Source: Pseudomonadota bacterium
GTDB lineage: Bacteria > Pseudomonadota > Alphaproteobacteria > Rhizobiales > Devosiaceae
NCBI GenBank assembly: GCA_023427545.1
Contig: JAEZBF010000433.1
Span: 1 to 10,001, forward strand
Direction: 5' to 3'
Length of the DNA stretch: 10,001 nucleotides
The notes beneath the pieces are model-generated. The model was given only the letters and a program-made list of their open reading frames with translations, ran no database searches and was not told the DNA's origin. Shown one piece after another: positions 5,256 to 10,001 of the stretch. The translations under genes were made by a program, and so were the position numbers. Each line of letters starts with the position of its first letter. The first letter of the stretch is position 1.

Positions 5256-6473
5256 ATGACCATTTTAGCGAAGTTGTTTCCGCCGCCTTCCGCTGCGCCG
5301 ATACCACGAGGAATCGCTCGGCAAGGCCCCGCAATCCTCAGCTACGGCTTCCGTCCGTTCTTCCTCTGCGCCGGCATCTGGGCAGTGACCGCGATGTCAT
5401 TGTGGCTGGGAGCGGTGCTCTTCGGTTGGGAGCTCGGCGGCAGCTATGGCGCAATCAACTGGCATGCACACGAGTTGCTCTTCGGGTATGCCGCCGCCGT
5501 GCTTGCCGGCTTCATGCTGACCGCAATTCCAAACTGGACGGGCAGGCTCCCGCTGTCTGGCAATCCGCTGCTTGCGCTCGTCGCGCTGTGGCTCGCCGGG
5601 CGCATCGCAATGCTGTTGCCCGATCTGCTTGGAATGCCCCCGGCGATCGCCGTGGACTCTGCTTTCCTGCCGGCCATGGCGTTCGTTGCGGCTCGCGAAA
5701 TCATCGCTGGTAAGAATTGGAAGAACCTCAAGGTGCTCGCGGGTCTCGGTGGGCTTGCTCTTGCCAACATCGGTTTCCACGTCGCAGTGCTTGGGGGCTG
5801 GGACACCGGGTATTGGTATCGCGCTGCGATTTCCGTGCTGGTGATGCTCATTGCCGTTGTCGGCGGCCGGATCGTGCCCAGCTTCAGCCGCAACTGGCTG
5901 GCTCGGCGCTCGCAGAAGCTGCCCGCAGCATTTGACTGGATCGACCGGGTGGCCCTCGTTTCACTGGCGGTGGCATTGGCCTGCTGGGTTGTCGAACCGC
6001 TCGGCCAACTCACGGCCCTGCTGTGCGCGGTCGGGGCCGCAACACAGGCGTGGCGGCTCCTCCGATGGCGCAGCTGGTCAACGCGGGGCGAGTCGATCGT
6101 ATTCGTCCTGCACGCCGCCTTTGCGTTCATCCCCATAGGCCTGATCGCAAATGCTGCTGCCGCTGTGGGCGCCATCAGCGAGATTTCGGCTCTCCATTTG
6201 CTTACGGTAGGAGCCATTGGCGTCATGACATTGGCTGTCATGAGCAGAGCCACTCTGGGCCACACCGGCAATGCCATCGTCGCGAATTGGCCGATCCGCG
6301 TCTCGTACCTCGCATTGATCGCTGCGGCGCTGATCAGGCCGGCGGCCGACTCTTCGCTGGAGTGGTATTATCCAGTGCTCGCCCTAAGTGGAGGCCTATG
6401 GCTGCTCGCCTTCTCCAGCTTTCTCGTCGGATGCGGGCCTTTGCTGGTGAGCGCGCGCAAGGGCAGCAGATGA
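5256..6473 (+). CDS. nnrS: NnrS family membrane protein (heme-copper, nitric oxide response)
   Basis: This 405-residue polytopic membrane protein belongs to the NnrS family, heme- and copper-containing proteins found with denitrification genes and linked to resistance to nitric oxide. Motifs visible are SYGFRPFF near the N-terminus, NWHAHELLFGYA (His70 and His72), AGFMLTAIPNWTG, GGRIVPSFSRNWL and the late LHLLTVGAIGVMTLAVMSRA segment. Hydrophobic stretches run through nearly the whole length, consistent with the family's roughly twelve helices. The ATG at 5256 was preferred over an in-frame upstream start at 5094: it has GAGG about 7 nt upstream, fits the family's N-terminus, and leaves the divergent promoter free. 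The product faces the TetR gene tail to tail 40 bp away. The exact biochemical role of NnrS is not settled. Confidence 0.93.
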   Translation: MTILAKLFPPPSAAPIPRGIARQGPAILSYGFRPFFLCAGIWAVTAMSLWLGAVLFGWELGGSYGAINWHAHELLFGYAAAVLAGFMLTAIPNWTGRLPLSGNPLLALVALWLAGRIAMLLPDLLGMPPAIAVDSAFLPAMAFVAAREIIAGKNWKNLKVLAGLGGLALANIGFHVAVLGGWDTGYWYRAAISVLVMLIAVVGGRIVPSFSRNWLARRSQKLPAAFDWIDRVALVSLAVALACWVVEPLGQLTALLCAVGAATQAWRLLRWRSWSTRGESIVFVLHAAFAFIPIGLIANAAAAVGAISEISALHLLTVGAIGVMTLAVMSRATLGHTGNAIVANWPIRVSYLALIAAALIRPAADSSLEWYYPVLALSGGLWLLAFSSFLVGCGPLLVSARKGSR

Positions 6474-6513
6474 ACGCGGAATGTTGGCGTTCGCACCCGG
6501 TCATGCAACGCAA

Positions 6514-7245
6514 CTAGGTCGACGATGGTTGATCGGCGACGTAGCGGAGCACCATCTCGACTGCGTTGTTGCGTAGCGAATCTAAGGCTTTGTCTGAACC
6601 GAAGTCGCGGCCGAAGATCTTCGAGAAGGTAGCGCGGTTGGAGACGTTGAAAAAACACAGCGCACTGACCTGCCAGTGCAACTCGATGGGGTCGAGCCCC
6701 GGGCGGAAGAGCCCCTCGGCGACCCCCCGCTGGTAGACGCTCGCCATCGTGTCGATAGCCGAAACGTTGAGCTGGCGGATGACCGATGACTGGTCGAGGT
6801 ATTGGCCGTGATGGATGTTCTCGATCATCACCATTCGGATGAAATCCTCGTGCTGGTGATGGTGGTTGAACGTGAATTCGACCAGCGCACGCAGCGCCTC
6901 GACGGGCGGCAGATCCTCGACATCGAGCTTGGCCTCACCCTCGCGCACCGTGCGGTAGGCATTCTCGAGTGCAGCGAGGTAGAGCCCCTCCTTGTCGCGG
7001 AAATAGTAATAGATCATCCGCTTGCTGGTCCGGGTGCGGGCCGCGATCTCGTCGATGCGCGCGCCCGAAAGGCCGTTGAGGGCGAACTCCTCCGAAGCGA
7101 TCTCGATGATGTTGCGCCGGACTCCCTCCGGGTCCTGTGTGCGCACCGCCTTGCGATTCTCGCTGGCTATCGCCAAAGGTGCTGGGGGGACCGCCTTGTT
7201 TGACGGCGGCCCTGCCGCCTGCACCCGCGTTTTCCCGGACGCCAT
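6514..7245 (-). CDS. TetR/AcrR-family transcriptional repressor
   Basis: This 243-residue regulator has a TetR-type helix-turn-helix at about residues 43-90, with the typical segments IDEIAARTRTSKRMIYYYF and DKEGLYLAALE. The remaining part is the helical ligand-binding and dimer domain. About 40 residues rich in Ala and Pro precede the DNA-binding domain, longer than the usual short lead; no other ATG lies between residue 1 and the domain, and GAAGGTGGG lies upstream of the chosen start. The gene is divergent from the shikimate dehydrogenase-like gene, with an inverted repeat in between. It probably represses that operon and responds to its substrate or an intermediate; this is inferred from the arrangement. 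Confidence 0.88.
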   Translation of the reverse strand: MASGKTRVQAAGPPSNKAVPPAPLAIASENRKAVRTQDPEGVRRNIIEIASEEFALNGLSGARIDEIAARTRTSKRMIYYYFRDKEGLYLAALENAYRTVREGEAKLDVEDLPPVEALRALVEFTFNHHHQHEDFIRMVMIENIHHGQYLDQSSVIRQLNVSAIDTMASVYQRGVAEGLFRPGLDPIELHWQVSALCFFNVSNRATFSKIFGRDFGSDKALDSLRNNAVEMVLRYVADQPSST

Positions 7246-7276
7246 ACGTGCCCACCTTCAGCGGATGATCCACTGT

Positions 7277-7303
7277 TTGACTAAACTAACCAGTTCGTAC
7301 ACT
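7277..7303 (+). promoter_or_regulatory. Possible sigma-70-type promoter for the dehydrogenase-TRAP operon
   Basis: TTGACT at 7277-7282 resembles a -35 element and TACACT at 7298-7303 resembles a -10 element; the 15-bp spacer is short. The -10 part lies inside the inverted repeat at 7293-7314, which would suit repression by the divergent TetR protein. Prediction by eye only. Confidence 0.35.
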
Positions 7304-7314
7304 GTGAGACGAAC
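7293..7314. promoter_or_regulatory. Inverted repeat, candidate TetR operator
   Basis: GTTCGT (7293-7298) and ACGAAC (7309-7314) are perfect inverted arms around a 10-nt spacer. The repeat lies between the divergent TetR and dehydrogenase genes, 48 bp from the repressor start and 79 bp from the dehydrogenase start. A shorter repeat AACT-N4-AGTT (7284-7295) overlaps it. The site fits the usual place and symmetry of a TetR-family operator. Confidence 0.5.
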
Positions 7315-7393
7315 GTGGGATGGTTTACCGGCGGTGCCGGAGCGAGACAAGAGTCCCGTCGTGTAGCAATGCTCGCATGGCAGGGGAGGGCCG

Positions 7394-8311
7394 ATGAGCA
7401 TCGACGCAGCGCACTTGCGCAGCCTCATCGCCTCGATGATCGATCCTCACAAGGCGATCCATGGCGAGCTCAAGGATCGCGTCCTTGTCGGCCTCCTCGG
7501 CCGCGGCATTGCGCGGTCCCGCTCGCCGCAGATGCATGAGCGGGAGGGTCGCCGCCTGGGGCTCTCCTACAATTACGTGCTGATCGATTTCGATGAGCTC
7601 CGGCTCGGCGACGAAGCTCTGGGCCACGTCCTCGATGTTACCTCGGCCCTCGGCTTTGCCGGAGTAAACGTCACCCATCCGTTCAAGCAGCAGGTGATCG
7701 AGCATTTGGACGACCTCGCGCCGGAGGCGACGGCTATCGGTGCCGTCAACACGGTGGTCTTAGGCTCGGGTCGGCGGGTTGGCCACAATACCGACGCTTG
7801 GGGCTTTGCCGAGAGCTTTCGCAGCGAGCTGGCGGATGCGGCACTCGACGAGATCGTGCAGTTCGGTGCCGGTGGTGGCGGCGCGGCGGTCGCCTACGCC
7901 GTCCTGACCTTGGGCGCGCGGCACCTCAGCATCAACGACGTGAATGTGCGCCGGGCCGAGCAGCTGAGCGCGCGACTGGCGCAGCGCTTCGGCGACATGG
8001 CCAGCCCGGTGGCGGACCCGGTGGCAGCGCTCCGCCGTGCCTCCGGCGCGATCAACGCCAGCCCCGTCGGCATGGACAAGTACCCCGGCACCCCATTTGC
8101 CACCGAGGCCCTCGTGCCGACGCAGTGGGTCGCTGATATCGTCTATTTCCCAGCCGAAACCGAGCTATTGCGGCGGGCGCGGCGCATCGGCTGCCGCACG
8201 CTGGCGGGCACCGGCATGGCGATCCACCAGGCCATCAAGGCCTTCGAGCTTTTCACCGGGATCACCCCGGATCGGGCCGCAATGGCCCAGCACTTCGCCG
8301 CGGTCGCCTGA
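7394..8311 (+). CDS. aroE: Shikimate/quinate dehydrogenase family enzyme (AroE/YdiB-like)
   Basis: This 305-residue protein belongs to the shikimate dehydrogenase family, which interconverts 3-dehydroshikimate and shikimate (or 3-dehydroquinate and quinate) with NAD(P)H in the cytoplasm. The substrate domain has SRSPQMHE (42-49) and NVTHPFKQ with catalytic Lys98; the paired Asp is Asp134 in GHNTDAWGF. The nucleotide domain has the glycine loop GAGGGG (158-163). The next strand ends in IND (Asp182), where NADP-type AroE usually has the NRT motif, which suggests NAD preference. The INASPVGM segment and the C-terminal GTGMAIHQ are also typical. GGGGAGGG lies just before the ATG. Its place between a TetR gene and a TRAP transporter suggests a catabolic role in hydroaromatic acid use rather than the housekeeping shikimate pathway; this is inferred. 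Confidence 0.88.
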   Translation: MSIDAAHLRSLIASMIDPHKAIHGELKDRVLVGLLGRGIARSRSPQMHEREGRRLGLSYNYVLIDFDELRLGDEALGHVLDVTSALGFAGVNVTHPFKQQVIEHLDDLAPEATAIGAVNTVVLGSGRRVGHNTDAWGFAESFRSELADAALDEIVQFGAGGGGAAVAYAVLTLGARHLSINDVNVRRAEQLSARLAQRFGDMASPVADPVAALRRASGAINASPVGMDKYPGTPFATEALVPTQWVADIVYFPAETELLRRARRIGCRTLAGTGMAIHQAIKAFELFTGITPDRAAMAQHFAAVA

Positions 8312-8330
8312 GGAGACGACCGCCAGAACC

Positions 8331-8343
8331 GGCCTGAAAGGCC
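8331..8343 (+). other. Small intercistronic hairpin before dctP
   Basis: GGCCT-GAA-AGGCC forms a 5-bp stem with a 3-nt loop in the 70-bp gap between the dehydrogenase and dctP. No T-run follows, so it is not a clear terminator; it may only be an mRNA processing or stability element. Confidence 0.3.
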
Positions 8344-8381
8344 ACCGTGGACGATCAGGTCCGCAGATAAGGGAGGACGAT

Positions 8382-9368
8382 ATGAACTCAACCATCACAC
8401 GCCGCACGGTACTTGCCGGGGCCGCCGTGCTGCTTGCCGGCACCGCTCTGCCCGTCTTTGCGCAGGACAAGCCCACGTGGCGCTTCTCGGCGGTGTTCTC
8501 GGACGCCGACATCCGGGCGCAGATGACCAAGATGTTCGCCGACGAGATCAAGGACGTCGCAACGCTTGAGCCCTACTACGGCGGCACGCTGTTCAAACAG
8601 GGCACCGAACTTGTGGCCCTGCAGCGCGGTAATCTCGAGATGGGCAACATCGCCCCGCAGGACATCTCCAACCAGATCCCTGCGTGGTCTGTTCTGACTT
8701 CGGCCTATCTCTTCCGGGACTATGCGCACCTGAAGAAGTTCTTCGACAGTGAAGTCGGTGCTGAATTCAAGCAGATGGCTGAAGATCAGCTGGGTGTGCA
8801 CATCCTGGGGCCGACCTATTTCGGTACGCGTGAAGTGGGACTGCGGACCGACAAGGAGATCAAGACGCCCGCCGACATGGCCGGGATCAAGCTGCGCATG
8901 CCGGGCGGCGATGCATGGCAATTCCTCGGCACTGCGCTCGGCGCCAATCCGACGCCGATGGCTTACGCCGAGGTTTATACCGGTCTTCAGACCGGCGCGA
9001 TCGACGGGCAGGACAACCCGCTGCCCAACGTCGAGAACATGAAGTTCTATGAGGTGATGAAGCAGATCGTACTCACCGACCACCTCGTCGGCTACGACCT
9101 CTGGACGATCTCCAAGGACGCCTGGGACAAGTTGAGCCCCGAACAGCAGCAGGCAGTCCAGGCGGCGTCCGACAAGGTGCTGAACTGGAGTGCCGAGCAG
9201 CATCTCGCACGCGAAAAGGAGTTGCTCGATCTGTTCAAGGAAAAGGGCCTGAAGATCTACGCGCCTGACGTGGCGGCCTTCCGGGCGGCAGCTCAGAAGG
9301 CGTACCTTTCCTCCGACCTGTCGAAGGATTGGCCTGAGGGCGTGGTCGACAAGATCAACGCGCTCTAG
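8382..9368 (+). CDS. dctP: TRAP transporter solute-binding protein DctP
   Basis: DctP proteins bind an organic acid in the periplasm and deliver it to the DctQM membrane complex. The product has 328 residues. The signal peptide carries a twin-arginine-like TRRTVLAG (6-13) and probably ends at VFA (residue 27). Family features are the GGTLFKQGTELVALQRG segment, KLRMPGG with Arg172, the conserved arginine that usually pairs with the ligand carboxylate, and AIDGQDNPLPNV. The ATG at 8382 is preceded by GGGAGG with good spacing; an open frame continues upstream but overlaps the dehydrogenase gene in another frame and is not credible. Location after a shikimate/quinate dehydrogenase gene suggests a hydroaromatic acid as ligand, but the sequence alone does not show which. 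Confidence 0.93.
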   Translation: MNSTITRRTVLAGAAVLLAGTALPVFAQDKPTWRFSAVFSDADIRAQMTKMFADEIKDVATLEPYYGGTLFKQGTELVALQRGNLEMGNIAPQDISNQIPAWSVLTSAYLFRDYAHLKKFFDSEVGAEFKQMAEDQLGVHILGPTYFGTREVGLRTDKEIKTPADMAGIKLRMPGGDAWQFLGTALGANPTPMAYAEVYTGLQTGAIDGQDNPLPNVENMKFYEVMKQIVLTDHLVGYDLWTISKDAWDKLSPEQQQAVQAASDKVLNWSAEQHLAREKELLDLFKEKGLKIYAPDVAAFRAAAQKAYLSSDLSKDWPEGVVDKINAL

Positions 9369-9378
9369 GTGTCTCCCG

Positions 9379-9409
9379 GGGCGCCGTGCATTCCTCCGGC
9401 GCGGCGCCC
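9379..9409 (+). other. Strong intercistronic hairpin between dctP and dctQ
   Basis: Bases 9379-9386 (GGGCGCCG) pair perfectly with 9402-9409 (CGGCGCCC). A G-T pair and two more pairs extend the stem to 11 bp around a 9-nt loop. It starts 10 bp after the dctP stop and no T-run follows. Such hairpins after a binding-protein gene often protect its mRNA or partly stop transcription, giving more binding protein than membrane subunits. The structure is seen; the function is inferred. Confidence 0.55.
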
Positions 9410-9433
9410 ACTCTCTCCGGTGGAGACTGAGAA

Positions 9434-9949
9434 TTGAACAGGCTTCCTGCCATCGGCCGATGGCTCTATGCGCGCGCTGAGAACGTGCTCGCGGCCATGC
9501 TGCTAGTGCTGTTCGTCGCCTTTCTCATCCAGGTCGCGTTCCGCTATGCCTTCAACCTGCCGATCGGCTGGACGACCGAGCTTACGCTGGTCCTGTGGCT
9601 CTGGATGGTGCTCTGGGGCGCGGCCTTCGTCGTCAAGGAGAACGAGGAGATCCGCTTCGATCTCATCTACGGCGCGATGGGCCGGCGCACGCGGCTCGTA
9701 ACCCTGCTCATCACCGGCATCTTCCTTATCGCCGTCTTCGTCCTCTCGTTCCCCGCCGTGCTCGACTACGTGCTCTTCATGAAGGTCGAGAAAACGGCGT
9801 ACCTGAAGATCCGGTTCGACGTGCTCTACTTCATCTATCCGATCTTCGCGGTGGCCATCGTCATCCGCTACGTGGGCCTGATCGTGAAGGCGCTGCGTGG
9901 CAAGGCCCCCGAGGCCTTCGATCCGACCAAGGCGAGCTCGGGGGTATGA
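9434..9949 (+). CDS. dctQ: TRAP transporter small membrane subunit DctQ
   Basis: This 171-residue protein has four hydrophobic segments (about 18-40, 50-68, 90-112 and 130-152), the topology of the small TRAP membrane subunit. The segment GWTTELTLVLWLWMVLWGAA and the following KENEEIRFDLI are typical of DctQ. The start is a TTG with GGAGA ending 7 nt upstream; no nearby ATG gives a complete first helix. The ribosome binding site can pair with the bases just before it (TCTCC 9414-9418 with GGAGA 9422-9426), which could lower translation. The stop overlaps the dctM start (ATGA), indicating translational coupling. Confidence 0.92.
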   Translation: MNRLPAIGRWLYARAENVLAAMLLVLFVAFLIQVAFRYAFNLPIGWTTELTLVLWLWMVLWGAAFVVKENEEIRFDLIYGAMGRRTRLVTLLITGIFLIAVFVLSFPAVLDYVLFMKVEKTAYLKIRFDVLYFIYPIFAVAIVIRYVGLIVKALRGKAPEAFDPTKASSGV

Positions 9950-10001
9950 GCGTCCTCACCGATCCCTTCACCGTCGCGATCTTCGTCATCATCGCTGCGA
10001 G
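9946..10001 (+). CDS. dctM: TRAP transporter large membrane subunit DctM, 5' end only
   Basis: An ATG overlaps the dctQ stop by four bases (ATGA). Eighteen codons remain before the window edge, giving MSVLTDPFTVAIFVIIAA, a short polar start leading into a hydrophobic helix. The DctM call rests mainly on gene order, since dctP-dctQ-dctM is the standard TRAP arrangement; the visible residues agree but are too few to prove it. Confidence 0.75.
   Translation, partial: MSVLTDPFTVAIFVIIAA

Noticed and set aside
5138..5263. Longer N-terminus for the DUF1858 protein (ATG at 5263)
   Set aside because: It would cross the nnrS start and the shared promoter box, and the added 42 residues do not resemble the family. 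The GTG at 5137 starts right before the domain.
6483..6514. Imperfect stem (GTTGGCGTT with AACGCAAC) between convergent nnrS and TetR genes
   Set aside because: It has a bulge, a 15-nt loop and no T-run. It may be a weak terminator but is too poor to list as a feature.
8037..8381. Upstream extension of the dctP frame into the dehydrogenase gene
   Set aside because: It is the out-of-frame shadow of the dehydrogenase; the signal peptide and GGGAGG site fix the dctP start at 8382.

Overview
The window is high-GC bacterial DNA, most likely from an alphaproteobacterium. The clues are Tat-type signal peptides, an AniA-like copper nitrite reductase with pseudoazurin, a stand-alone DUF1858 protein, NnrS, a Crp/Fnr regulator and a TRAP transporter. 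The genus cannot be read from the sequence. No tRNA, rRNA, CRISPR array, insertion sequence or phage gene was seen.

Positions 1-6473 form a nitrite/nitric oxide module. A nirK operon on the + strand holds nirK, a ycnI-like DUF1775 copper-binding protein and a fused copC-copD copper protein. It ends at a strong hairpin shared with the convergent pseudoazurin gene, the likely electron donor to NirK. Pseudoazurin is divergent from a Crp/Fnr-family regulator of the NnrR/DNR type. That regulator faces, tail to tail with an overlap, a small DUF1858 gene, which is divergent from nnrS. Each of the three promoter regions (before nirK, between pseudoazurin and the regulator, between DUF1858 and nnrS) holds one candidate FNR/NNR/FixK-type box (TTG-N8-CAA). 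The module therefore looks like a compact regulon: nitrite is reduced to NO by NirK, electrons come from pseudoazurin, copper is managed by YcnI and CopCD, the regulator responds to NO or low oxygen, and NnrS and DUF1858 handle NO stress or repair. No NO reductase or N2O reductase gene lies in this window.

Positions 6514-10001 form a separate catabolic/uptake module. A TetR-family repressor (- strand) is divergent from a probable operon holding a shikimate/quinate dehydrogenase-like enzyme and a TRAP transporter (dctP, dctQ and the first codons of dctM, cut by the window edge). A 22-bp inverted repeat overlaps the predicted promoter between repressor and dehydrogenase. The layout suggests ligand-controlled uptake and oxidation of a hydroaromatic acid such as quinate or shikimate; the substrate is inferred from context only.

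The most unusual single observation is that NirK keeps all seven copper ligands but has Gly162 where the family has its catalytic aspartate (Asp98 in Alcaligenes faecalis numbering). Other points worth checking are the coupling of nirK to two copper-handling genes, the strong hairpin in the nirK leader, and the convergent overlap of the DUF1858 and regulator genes.
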